Positions 26,582 to 34,559 of a stretch of DNA of 64,000 nucleotides are shown here, piece after piece; the stretch's first letter is position 1; each line of letters starts with the position of its first letter. The stretch spans positions 243,661 through 307,660 of the forward strand of contig DATMGD010000071.1 of assembly GCA_035555855.1 (NCBI GenBank), given 5' to 3'. The notes beneath the pieces were generated by a model, which was not told where the DNA came from, made no database searches, and saw only the letters and a list, made by a program, of their open reading frames with translations. This DNA is from Palsa-892 sp035555855 (GTDB lineage: Bacteria > Pseudomonadota > Alphaproteobacteria > Rhizobiales > Xanthobacteraceae). The position numbers were made by a program, and so were the translations under genes.

Positions 26582-26604
26582 ACTAGCTTTCATAAAAATA
26601 CATT
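26582..26604. promoter_or_regulatory. Possible MarR operator O4, upstream of the fusion oxidoreductase operon
   Basis: TAGCTTT-CATAA-AAATA keeps the left half-site TAGCTTT and the 5-bp spacing of the palindrome at 17571-17593, but the right arm is degenerate (AAATA instead of AAAGC). It lies 63 bp upstream of the ATG at 26518 in an AT-rich stretch, a likely promoter position. It is weaker evidence than the other three sites and should be treated as provisional. Confidence 0.3.
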
Positions 26605-26723
26605 AGCGGCCGCGATCAGTTCCACAAAGAAACAAAAATGGCGCGCCTCTGCGCAATCATGAGGCGATCGGAGCCGAACTGCGCGCGGACGAGCCTAACC
26701 GACATTCCGCTTTCTCTCGTATG

Positions 26724-26741
26724 CTGACACCCAACTGTCGC
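26724..26741 (+). promoter_or_regulatory. Pho-box-like PhoB binding site upstream of the lipid-remodelling genes
   Basis: CTGACAC-CCAA-CTGTCGC: two 7-base repeats exactly 11 bp apart, close to the PhoB consensus CTGTCAT-N4-CTGTCAT. It lies 68 bp upstream of the TTG start of the PlcP-like gene. The AT-rich CATAAT at 26758-26763 or CATACA at 26750-26755 could serve as the -10 element, with the Pho box taking the place of the -35 element. Homologues of plcP in rhizobia and marine bacteria are known to be induced by phosphate starvation, which agrees with this site. Confidence 0.55.
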
Positions 26742-26809
26742 ACGATCCTCATACAAGCATAATAAAGTAGGCGCATCCGTCTGCCCGAACATAAAGTTCG
26801 GACAGAACC

Positions 26810-27610
26810 TTGAGACACGAACCGGTCATTCGCCGCTATCGCAGCCTCTTTATCTCCGACATTCATCTCGGAACGCGCGGCTCGCAGGCTGAAAAACTCA
26901 TCGACTTTCTACGCTTCAATGACGCCGAAACGATTTATCTCGTTGGCGATATCGTGGATGGCTGGGCGTTGCGCTCGAACTGGCACTGGCCGCAAGCCCA
27001 CAACGACGTCATTCAGAAGCTGCTACGCAAAGCGCGCAAAGGCACACGGCTCGTCTACATCCCCGGCAATCACGATGAATTCCTTCGCGACTATTACGGT
27101 TCGCATTTCGGCGGCGTCGAAGTCGTCGAACACACGACGCATATCGCGGCGGACGGACGCCGCTTCCTCGTCACGCATGGCGACCTCTTCGATATCGTGA
27201 TCAAACATGCGCGCTGGGTCGCTCATCTCGGCGACAGAGCCTACGATTTTGCGATCTTCGCCAATACGCAATTCAACCGGCTACGCCGCCTGTTTGGCCT
27301 GCCCTACTGGTCGCTGTCGAAATGGGCGAAGTCGCGCGTCAAGAACGCCGTCAACTTTATCGGCGACTTCGAATGCGTCCTGATCATTGAGGCCGAGCGA
27401 TCCGGCACTGACGGCGTCATCTGCGGTCACATTCATCATGCCGCGATCCGTACTGAGAAGCGCTTCACTTATATGAACTGTGGCGACTGGGTCGAAAGCT
27501 GCACCGCCCTGGCCGAACACGATGATGGCCGGTTTGAAATCATCACATGGACCGAAATCACGGCAACGCCCGAGGAAATGCTGGTTGCCGGCGAGATCCA
27601 GGCCGCCTGA
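26810..27610 (+). CDS. plcP: PlcP-like metallophosphoesterase (phospholipase C / LpxH-like family)
   Basis: A 266-residue calcineurin-fold phosphoesterase with the full dinuclear metal set: DIHLG, GDIVDGW, GNHDEFL, THGDLFD and GHIHHAA. Automatic annotation would often call this UDP-2,3-diacylglucosamine hydrolase, but location directly before an Agt-like glycosyltransferase matches the known plcP-agt pairs, where PlcP removes the head group of phospholipids during phosphate starvation to release diacylglycerol. It starts at TTG 26810; no better start is nearby. Its stop overlaps the glycosyltransferase start (TGATG). A Pho-box-like element is upstream. The choice of PlcP over LpxH is inference from context. 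Confidence 0.7.
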   Translation: MRHEPVIRRYRSLFISDIHLGTRGSQAEKLIDFLRFNDAETIYLVGDIVDGWALRSNWHWPQAHNDVIQKLLRKARKGTRLVYIPGNHDEFLRDYYGSHFGGVEVVEHTTHIAADGRRFLVTHGDLFDIVIKHARWVAHLGDRAYDFAIFANTQFNRLRRLFGLPYWSLSKWAKSRVKNAVNFIGDFECVLIIEAERSGTDGVICGHIHHAAIRTEKRFTYMNCGDWVESCTALAEHDDGRFEIITWTEITATPEEMLVAGEIQAA

Positions 27611-28662
27611 TGCGCATTCTCGTCGCAACTGATGCCTGGCATCCCCAGATCAACGGCGTCGTCCGGACGCTGAGCGCGACCGCGACACATGCGCGCAAAT
27701 TCGGCACCGAACTTTTCTTCCTGACGCCGAACGATTTCGCCGGCCTGCCTTTGCCGGGCTATTCCGAAATCCGGCTCGCGCTGCCGCTCGCCGCAAAGGT
27801 ACGCCGCAAGATTATCGAGACGCGGCCCGACGCGATCCATATCGCGACCGAGGGCCCGGTTGGCTTGGCCACGCGGCACTATTGCCGGCGGCACAATGTT
27901 CGTTTCACCACGAGTTTTCACACTGCTTTCCCGGCGTATGTCGCCGCGCGCAGCCCCATCCCCGAACAATGGGTGTGGCGCTATCTGCGCTGGTTTCACG
28001 ACCAGAGCGATCGCGTCATGGTCGCCTCGAACGCGCTTGCCTCGGAATTGCAGGAGCACGGCTTCCAGCGCATCGTCCGCTGGTCGCGCGGCGTCGATAC
28101 CGCGTTATTCAAGCCCGATCCCGAACAAACACTCGACCTGCCGCGGCCGATTTTTCTCAATGTCGGCCGGGTCGCCGTCGAAAAGAATCTCGAAGCATTT
28201 CTCGCACTCGATCTTCCCGGGACGAAAGTCGTCGTCGGCGACGGCCCGGCTCGTGCCTCGCTCACCAAGAAATATCCCAATGCCGTTTTCCTCGGCATCA
28301 AGGAGGGCAAGGACCTCGCAAAGATTTACGCAGCGGCCGATGTGTTCGTATTCCCGAGCCGAACCGATACCTTCGGCCTCGTGCTGCTCGAGGCGCTGGC
28401 GAGCGGCCTTCCCGTCGCTGCCTTGCCGATCCCCGGCGTAAAAGCGGTGATCGGCACCGCGCCTGTCTGCGTGCTCGACAACGATCTGCGGGCAGCCTGT
28501 CTTCAGGCATTGCGTCTCTCACGCAGAGCTTGCCGTGAATTCGCCGAAGGCTGGAGCTGGGAGAATTGCACCCGGCACTTCATCCGGCACGCCGCCTGGC
28601 TGCCGTCCGCGCAGGATTTTGAACCCCCTTTCGAATTTGAGCCGCAGACCTTCCCCGGCTGA
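27610..28662 (+). CDS. Glycosyltransferase family 4, probable glycolipid synthase (Agt-like)
   Basis: A 350-residue GT-B glycosyltransferase. The N-terminal domain begins MRILVATDAWHPQINGVVRTLSAT, a standard GT4 acceptor-domain start; the C-terminal half contains FLNVGRVAVEKNLEAFL and FVFPSRTDTFGLVLLEALASGLPVAA, the nucleotide-sugar binding region with the E-x7-E motif. Adjacent to a PlcP-like gene, it is a candidate for the Agt-type enzyme that transfers glucose or glucuronate to diacylglycerol, making phosphorus-free glycolipids. The frame extends 21 codons upstream, but the ATG at 27610, overlapping the plcP stop, gives the conserved N-terminus. Confidence 0.8.
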   Translation: MRILVATDAWHPQINGVVRTLSATATHARKFGTELFFLTPNDFAGLPLPGYSEIRLALPLAAKVRRKIIETRPDAIHIATEGPVGLATRHYCRRHNVRFTTSFHTAFPAYVAARSPIPEQWVWRYLRWFHDQSDRVMVASNALASELQEHGFQRIVRWSRGVDTALFKPDPEQTLDLPRPIFLNVGRVAVEKNLEAFLALDLPGTKVVVGDGPARASLTKKYPNAVFLGIKEGKDLAKIYAAADVFVFPSRTDTFGLVLLEALASGLPVAALPIPGVKAVIGTAPVCVLDNDLRAACLQALRLSRRACREFAEGWSWENCTRHFIRHAAWLPSAQDFEPPFEFEPQTFPG

Positions 28663-28687
28663 CGATTCCCGATCAGGAGCACCCATC

Positions 28688-29350
28688 ATGCAGAACGATC
28701 TTGCCCTCGAGACGGTGGAAACCGCTTATGCACGCTGGGCGCCGATTTACGACGCTTTTTGCGGGCCTTTCTTTCTCACCGGCCGCCGGGCTGCCGCTTC
28801 GGCGGCGCGCATTGCCGGCAAGAAAATTCTGGAAATCGGCGTCGGCACGGGACTGTCGTTCGACGACTATGGCCCGGAAAACGAAGTGACCGGCATCGAC
28901 ATCTCCGAGCCGATGATTACCAAAGCGCGCAAGCGCATGGAAAGCGGCGACTGCGACCACGTCAAAAGCGTAAAGCTGATGGACGCCCACGATCTCGATT
29001 TTTCCAATGCCGCTTTCGATTGCGTTGTCGCGCAATTCGTCATCACGCTCGTTGCCGATCCCGAACGCGTAATGTCGGAATGCGCCCGTGTTGTCAGGCC
29101 GGGCGGCCAGATCATTCTGGTCAACCATTTCTATTCCGAGAAAGGCGTACTCGCGGCGATCGAGCAATGGTCGGCGCGCTATGTGCATTCGGCCGGCTTG
29201 CGCCCCAACTTCCCCTTCGCGCGTCTGACGGATTGGGCCACGGCGCACGGCGAAATCCGTCTTGTCGAACGCACTGTCATCGAACCGTTGCGTTTCTTCA
29301 CGCTCGCCCGCTTTCGCCGCGAGCAGCCGATGGGCCTCCGCGCAAGCTGA
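28688..29350 (+). CDS. pmtA: Phosphatidylethanolamine N-methyltransferase (PmtA-type)
   Basis: A 220-residue class I SAM methyltransferase. YARWAPIYDAFCGPFF at the N-terminus is characteristic of rhizobial and Rhodobacter-type PmtA; motif I is KILEIGVGTGLS, followed by VTGIDISEPMITKAR and VVRPGGQIILVNHF. The enzyme methylates phosphatidylethanolamine stepwise to phosphatidylcholine at the membrane face. An AGGAG site precedes the ATG at 28688, 25 nt after the glycosyltransferase stop, so it is probably co-transcribed with plcP and agt. The longer open frame upstream overlaps the neighbour and is rejected. Confidence 0.85.
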   Translation: MQNDLALETVETAYARWAPIYDAFCGPFFLTGRRAAASAARIAGKKILEIGVGTGLSFDDYGPENEVTGIDISEPMITKARKRMESGDCDHVKSVKLMDAHDLDFSNAAFDCVVAQFVITLVADPERVMSECARVVRPGGQIILVNHFYSEKGVLAAIEQWSARYVHSAGLRPNFPFARLTDWATAHGEIRLVERTVIEPLRFFTLARFRREQPMGLRAS

Positions 29351-29475
29351 GTGCCGGCCCCGTGACGGAACAATGACGCGCGCTCCGCACCTTCATATTC
29401 CTGTTGCCTGCCAATGCTTTCTGCTCGCGATGGCCCGCTGCTGAACGATTCGCGGGCCGCTTGTGAGGACGCAGC

Positions 29476-30423
29476 ATGACTTTCGTCGAGAGCTGGCAAA
29501 CCGCTTCTTCTCGTCTGTTCCGCCCGATCTATTCGAACCGCGGCATCGCCAATGTAATGCCCGCGCTCTTCGCCTATAGCGGCATCCGCATCCCCGACAG
29601 CCCGCCGCTGTTCAAGGAAGAAGTGCTCGGCCGCATCGGCTCGCTCGAAATCAGACTCGCCTCGAAAGCCAAGCATGTGCGCTGGGCGCAGAAGCTTCGC
29701 TACAACGTTTTCTACGACGAGATGTCGGCAAGTCCCAATCCGGTCACCTATTTTTCCAAGCGCGATATCGATCTTTACGATGCGATCTGCGATCATCTGA
29801 TGGTCGTCGATCTGTCGCTGCCTTCGCACGGCAACCGCAAATCGAAAATCGTCGGCACGTATCGTTTGTTGCGCCAGAGCGTCGCGCGCAGCCGCGGCGG
29901 CTTCTATACCGAACGCGAATTCGATGTCGGCAAGCTCCTCGAGCGCCACGACACGCTGAAATTTCTCGAACTCGGCCGCTCCTGCGTGCTACCGGCCTAC
30001 CGCGACAAGCGCACCGTCGAATTGTTGTGGCACGGCATCTGGACCTATGTCGTGCGCCACAAGATCGACGCGATGATCGGCTGCGCAAGCTTCGAAGGCA
30101 CTAACCCCGACAGATTGGCGCTGCCGTTATCGTTTCTGCATCATCATGCCGGCGCGCCGGAAGACTGGCGCGTGCGGGCGCTCGCCAGCCGCTATGTCGA
30201 AATGAACCGCCTGCCGAAGAAATCGCTCGACATGAAAGCCGCGATGCGCGCGCTGCCGCCGCTCATCAAGGGCTATCTCCGGGTCGGCGCCTTTGTCGGC
30301 CACGGCGCTGTGGTCGATCGTCAGTTCGGCACCACCGATGTCTTTATCGGCCTGCCGGTCTCGGCAATCAACCAACGCTATCTCAATCATTTCGGGCCCG
30401 GCGCCGAGCGCCACGCCGCCTGA
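29476..30423 (+). CDS. olsB: L-ornithine N-alpha-acyltransferase (OlsB-like, GNAT fold)
   Basis: A 315-residue acyltransferase of the OlsB/hemolysin-like group. Conserved segments are AQKLRYNVFYDEMSA, DLYDAICDHLMVVD, KIVGTYRLLRQSVA, and LELGRSCVLPAYRDKRTVELLW, the acyl-carrier binding region of GNAT-type N-acyl amino acid synthases. OlsB joins a 3-hydroxyacyl group from ACP to ornithine, giving lyso-ornithine lipid. The partner enzyme OlsA-like acyltransferase is convergent, with 6 nt between the stop codons. It follows pmtA by 125 nt and has a GAGG site. The assignment rests on family resemblance plus the olsA neighbour. Confidence 0.82.
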   Translation: MTFVESWQTASSRLFRPIYSNRGIANVMPALFAYSGIRIPDSPPLFKEEVLGRIGSLEIRLASKAKHVRWAQKLRYNVFYDEMSASPNPVTYFSKRDIDLYDAICDHLMVVDLSLPSHGNRKSKIVGTYRLLRQSVARSRGGFYTEREFDVGKLLERHDTLKFLELGRSCVLPAYRDKRTVELLWHGIWTYVVRHKIDAMIGCASFEGTNPDRLALPLSFLHHHAGAPEDWRVRALASRYVEMNRLPKKSLDMKAAMRALPPLIKGYLRVGAFVGHGAVVDRQFGTTDVFIGLPVSAINQRYLNHFGPGAERHAA

Positions 30424-30429
30424 ACGGGA

Positions 30430-31197
30430 TCAGGCGTATTCTACGCACGCACGGCGCGTGAGCGTGCGGACTTCTTCTTCCAGTTCCTTCGCGACTAGTT
30501 TTCGATCCGATTGCCCGGAGTAAGCGATCGGCTCGCCCCAGCTCAGCACCGCTTGCAACGCCGGCGCCCGCAAGACTCTGCCGAAATGCGGTACGAGATC
30601 CATGTCGCCATACCAGGGCGCGATATGACCTGCTTCCCCGACATACGTCACAGCAAGCGGCTGAATAAACACTCTTCCATCGGGCAATCTCGCACATGCT
30701 TCCGTAGCGGCGCCGATCAGTGACGAGCGAAACGGCAAGACATCGCGACCGTCACCCGATGTGCCTTCGGCAAACAACACCATCGCATCGCCCGCCAGCA
30801 ATCGCCCGGCGATTTCGCTGTTCGCATCCGCGCTTTGTCTGGGCCGTGTCCGGTCGACAAAAACCGAGCGCTGCAATCTCGCGAGCAGGCCGAATACCGG
30901 CCAGCTTTTCACTTCCCGTTTTGCAATGAACGAAACCGAAAGTGCTGTCGTAATCAGCGAAATGTCGAGCCACGAAACGTGATTGGCGACAATCAATAGC
31001 GGCCTTGCCGCCGCCGGCTTACCGATCTCGCATACGTTGAGGCCGAGTATGCGCGCTCCCCATGCGTGATAGAGCGTGGGGATTTTTCGCGCGGTCCGCG
31101 GAAAGATGGCAACCGCCGCCAATTGCACCGGCATCAATATCAGCGTCAGCAACCCCAACGCCGCGAGGCGCCACGCCAAACGAAAAAATGGACGCAT
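30430..31197 (-). CDS. olsA: 1-acyl-glycerol-3-phosphate / lyso-ornithine lipid acyltransferase (PlsC-like, OlsA)
   Basis: A 255-residue PlsC-family acyltransferase. The catalytic HX4D box is NHVSWLD and the substrate-binding motif is FAEGTSGDGRDVLPF (EGT block). A single hydrophobic helix near the N-terminus (LAALGLLTLILMPVQLAAVAIF) should anchor it to the inner membrane. In rhizobia, OlsA completes ornithine lipid by adding a second acyl chain. Adjacency to olsB supports that role, though a general phosphatidic acid synthesis role is possible. It is transcribed toward olsB. Confidence 0.82.
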   Translation of the reverse strand: MRPFFRLAWRLAALGLLTLILMPVQLAAVAIFPRTARKIPTLYHAWGARILGLNVCEIGKPAAARPLLIVANHVSWLDISLITTALSVSFIAKREVKSWPVFGLLARLQRSVFVDRTRPRQSADANSEIAGRLLAGDAMVLFAEGTSGDGRDVLPFRSSLIGAATEACARLPDGRVFIQPLAVTYVGEAGHIAPWYGDMDLVPHFGRVLRAPALQAVLSWGEPIAYSGQSDRKLVAKELEEEVRTLTRRACVEYA

Positions 31198-31391
31198 CGC
31201 TGCTTCTGTTCCGCTGATGGAAATGACTGCTCACGACAGAAAATCTCTTTTGTTACGCCCATATGACAAGAACGGCCGGAATTCCGTTTTTACCCTTGAT
31301 TGTGACACCGATAGCCTCTCCAATTTCCCGGTTCGCTGTTCACAATATTTCCGGCATTGGCGAAGAAAAGACCTGTTCCCCGAACGCGTGC

Positions 31392-33038
31392 ATGAAGCAG
31401 CCCGCCGACCCTGTACGGATCAAATTCGAGCTTGCCGGCGATCAAATCGATCGTTTGCAGAACCTGTTGACCCAAAGCGGGCAGCTTGCGGGGCCGTCGC
31501 ATTTAGAGACGCGGAAAGCCGTCTATTATGACACCCGCGACGCTTGCCTGCGCGAGAGCGGTTACTCACTGCGGCAGCTCTCCGGAAATTCGCCCAAACT
31601 GCAACTCGTCACCGCGACCAACAGCGCGGCCTATCGCTACTTCGAGACTGTCCGCTGGCAACACAACGCCGGCCCGCAACAAGTAGTCCCCGAGGAAATT
31701 TCGCCGGAACTTCTGCCAAGCGAACTTGCCTTGCCGGTCAAGCACGTCCTCCGGCCGATTTTCACCGTAGAAGCCGAGCAGCGAATTCATGCGCTGGCGC
31801 AAGGCAACTCCAGGATCGAGATCGTCATTACGGAAGGCATCATCCAGAGCAGCGGACGTACCGCGAGTTTCGGCGAAGCCCAGTTCTGGCTCAAGGCCGG
31901 TCGAGCCGAAGACCTTTTCTCCCTCGTGCTCGGCATCGACGAAACCGTCCCGCTTCGCTTCAGTTTCCATACCGAAGCCAGCCGCGGTTACGCGCTGATC
32001 GAAAGCCGTAAAAGAAAACATAGCAAACGCAAACCTGTGAAGCTCGAAGCCGATATGTCATCGGCGGCGGCATTCCGGATCATCGCGCATCAATGCCTGC
32101 ACCAGGTCGTCGCCAACGAGCCGATGATGTGCGCCCGCGACGCCGAAGCCCTGCATCAGGTGCGCATCGGTCTGCGGCGGTTGAAAACGGCGCTCTGGCT
32201 GTTCGCGCCGTTATGTACCGATGCCCAAATACAAACGATCAAAACGGAGATCCGCTGGTTCGGCGAGCTGCTCGGGCCGGCGCGCGATGCCGATGCATTC
32301 CTCTCGGAGGTGATCTTTCCCCTTCGCCGGCGATACCGCGACGATCCGGGCCTGATCAGTCTGCAACGCACCTATAGCGCGCAGCGCACCAAGCTTTATG
32401 ACCACATCTCGCAGGCGGCGAACTCCGCACGATTCCGGGCGATCCTGCTCGATATCGCAGCATGGATCGAAACCGGCCGGTGGGCGATGAACCGGGCCGG
32501 CGAGGCAACCGCCTCTCGAAATCGTCCGATCGGAGAATTCGCGGAAGAGGAACTGACCCGCCTTCGCAAGAAACTGAAGAAAAAGGGCAACGACCTCGCC
32601 GAACTCCCTCCCGCCGAGCGCCATAAGTTGCGGCTGCATGTCAAAAAGATGCGCTACACAGTGGAATTTTTCCTCAGCCTTTTTCCAGGAAAGAAGAAGA
32701 GCAAGCGCGCTCTCCTCGCAAGCTTGAAGAGCCTGCAATCGGCGCTTGGCGGCGCAAACGACATTGCCGTCCGCACCGGATTGAAAGAGGAGATCATTAC
32801 CGAGAAGAAAAGCCGCGCTACCGCCCTGAAGCGGCAACACCGTGCCTTTGCGGCAGGCCTCATCATCGGCCATCAGCAGGCCAAAATCGAGCCGACCATG
32901 AAGCAGGCCGAGCGTGCCTATAAAGATTGTCTCGATACCAAGCCGTTCTGGATTCAAGGCGAGGCGAAAAAATCGTCCTCTTCATCCGGCGAAAGAAGCA
33001 CGACCCTCGTCGCTCCTGCATCCGCGCCGGCGGATTAG
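31392..33038 (+). CDS. CYTH-CHAD domain protein, CYTH catalytic motif apparently degenerate
   Basis: A 548-residue protein. Residues about 5-205 form a CYTH (tripolyphosphatase) domain: TRKAVYYDTRDACLRESGYSLRQL and VETEAEQ-like strands are present. The N-terminal ExExK motif is replaced by PVRIK, so both catalytic glutamates look absent. Residues about 225-510 form a CHAD domain (REDE-type, ALHQVRIGLRRLKTALWLF, then HKLRLHVKKMRYTVEFFLSLF), a conserved-histidine helical domain that binds polyphosphate. It is convergent with ppx-ppk1, with 5 nt between stops. A possible role in polyphosphate granule binding is inference. The frame is open from 31263, but the ATG at 31392 begins the conserved domain. 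Confidence 0.8.
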   Translation: MKQPADPVRIKFELAGDQIDRLQNLLTQSGQLAGPSHLETRKAVYYDTRDACLRESGYSLRQLSGNSPKLQLVTATNSAAYRYFETVRWQHNAGPQQVVPEEISPELLPSELALPVKHVLRPIFTVEAEQRIHALAQGNSRIEIVITEGIIQSSGRTASFGEAQFWLKAGRAEDLFSLVLGIDETVPLRFSFHTEASRGYALIESRKRKHSKRKPVKLEADMSSAAAFRIIAHQCLHQVVANEPMMCARDAEALHQVRIGLRRLKTALWLFAPLCTDAQIQTIKTEIRWFGELLGPARDADAFLSEVIFPLRRRYRDDPGLISLQRTYSAQRTKLYDHISQAANSARFRAILLDIAAWIETGRWAMNRAGEATASRNRPIGEFAEEELTRLRKKLKKKGNDLAELPPAERHKLRLHVKKMRYTVEFFLSLFPGKKKSKRALLASLKSLQSALGGANDIAVRTGLKEEIITEKKSRATALKRQHRAFAAGLIIGHQQAKIEPTMKQAERAYKDCLDTKPFWIQGEAKKSSSSSGERSTTLVAPASAPAD

Positions 33039-33043
33039 CGGCG

Positions 33044-34546
33044 CTAGTTGCCGGAAATAATGACGTCGTGCTTGTAGCCCATCTGCTTGCCGAGCTGCTT
33101 CAGCCGCGTCTTGAGACGCGAGCCCGATAGCGCGGCAAGATCGCGCGGCAGCCGCAACACAAGATCGTCACCGTCGATCTTGATCGGGCTGCGGCCCAGA
33201 ACGCCCGGCGCCGACGCGGAGATGAGGTATGCCACTCGCATCGCAACGCCCAAAATGCGCGCGCGTTCGATCAGCCGCTTGGAAAGCAGGGTTTCGAGGC
33301 CAAGCGGCGGCGCATCCTTGAGCGCCGCGTAGCGATAGAAGACCGAAAGCCCCAGAAAGGCCCGCTCGATGTGGGTGACGCCGATGAAGGCGGAATTGAC
33401 GATCAGCTGCGCTGCCTGCTCGCCGCCATGATCGGGATGCGCGCGCCAGCCGATGTCAGCCAACAGACATGCGACCCGGCGAAGCCGCCGCTCGTCTTCC
33501 GTCTCGTCGAGATTGGACGAAGCAACGAAACGATCCATCCATTCGATCAGGTCGGCGGCATAAGCCGGCGAGCGCGAATTCGCGGCGTTCAGGGATTCCG
33601 CCATGCACTTCAGGGGATCGCGCAATTTTTCGGCCGCGGGCAGCTTCTCGAACAGCAGGCCCTCACGGATACCGAATTCGGAGATAACGACTTCCGATGG
33701 TCTGCCGATCTTGATGATTTCGCGCAGAACCAGCGCGGCGAACGGCAGATAGGGCCTCCGCCCGGAAGACACGACATCGATGCCCGGCAGCGTTTCGGGA
33801 TCCTCACGCTGCACGGTCTCGGAAAAATCCGCCATAGCGTCGGCCGGCACGCTGTAAGCATGCAAAATCTTCATCGGATAGCCGGTCTGCTGCATATGCA
33901 GCGACGCCAGGGCCCGCCACGTTCCGCCAGCCGCAAAAAACGTGCGGCCCTTCAGATTGGCAAGTGTGGCATTGCTCTCGAGCCGGTCGCGGACGATGGA
34001 CTTCGCCTTGTCCAACGAGCCGCGCGAGGCATCGCTCAACGTAAGACCGCCAAGCGGCAGCGTCACGCCATCTTTCGAGCGCATGCCGAAGACGTCGACA
34101 AGCTCGAGCGAGCCGCCGCCGAGATCGCCGACAATGCCGTGCGGTTCACGGAAGCCGCAAATGACGCCTTCGGCGGCAAGCCTTGCTTCCTCGTCACCCG
34201 TAAGAATCCGGACGCCTCCCGGCCAGACATTTTCGAGGCGCCGGATGAAGGCCGCTCCATTCTCCGCTTCGCGCACTGCCGCGGTCGCAATCACATCCGC
34301 ATTGGTGAGCCTCCAGCCCGCGCAAACGGCACGAAAGCGCTTCATCGCCGTAAGCGCCTCGGCTACGGCATCTTCGGCCAATCGCGTGGTGCTGACGATC
34401 TCACGGCCGAGGCCGCAGGCCACCTTCTCGTTGAAGATCGGCAGCGGGTTTCTGCTCAAGCTGTCATAGATGACAAGGCGGACGGTGTTCGATCCGATAT
34501 CGATAACCGCAACCGGCTTTTTGTCAGCGGAAACGGCTTCACTCAT
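33044..34546 (-). CDS. ppx: Exopolyphosphatase (Ppx/GppA family)
   Basis: A 500-residue member of the ASKHA superfamily. The N-terminus PVAVIDIGSNTVRLVIYD is the phosphate-1 loop, EEARLAAEGVICGF follows, and GIVGDLGGGSLELVDV is the phosphate-2 loop. An HD-like C-terminal region (residues about 310-500) completes the usual Ppx length. The enzyme removes terminal phosphate from polyphosphate, or hydrolyses pppGpp in the GppA branch. Two starts are possible: ATG 34546, 13 nt after the ppk1 stop, or GTG 34621, which would overlap ppk1 by 62 nt. The shorter one is used. It is in an operon with ppk1. Confidence 0.9.
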   Translation of the reverse strand: MSEAVSADKKPVAVIDIGSNTVRLVIYDSLSRNPLPIFNEKVACGLGREIVSTTRLAEDAVAEALTAMKRFRAVCAGWRLTNADVIATAAVREAENGAAFIRRLENVWPGGVRILTGDEEARLAAEGVICGFREPHGIVGDLGGGSLELVDVFGMRSKDGVTLPLGGLTLSDASRGSLDKAKSIVRDRLESNATLANLKGRTFFAAGGTWRALASLHMQQTGYPMKILHAYSVPADAMADFSETVQREDPETLPGIDVVSSGRRPYLPFAALVLREIIKIGRPSEVVISEFGIREGLLFEKLPAAEKLRDPLKCMAESLNAANSRSPAYAADLIEWMDRFVASSNLDETEDERRLRRVACLLADIGWRAHPDHGGEQAAQLIVNSAFIGVTHIERAFLGLSVFYRYAALKDAPPLGLETLLSKRLIERARILGVAMRVAYLISASAPGVLGRSPIKIDGDDLVLRLPRDLAALSGSRLKTRLKQLGKQMGYKHDVIISGN

Positions 34547-34559
34547 GCGGCTGCGCGGT

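Noticed and set aside
31223..31239. ATGACTG-CTC-ACGACAG upstream of olsA, resembling a Pho box in reverse
   Set aside because: Spacing is again one base short of the PhoB pattern and only one half-site matches well.
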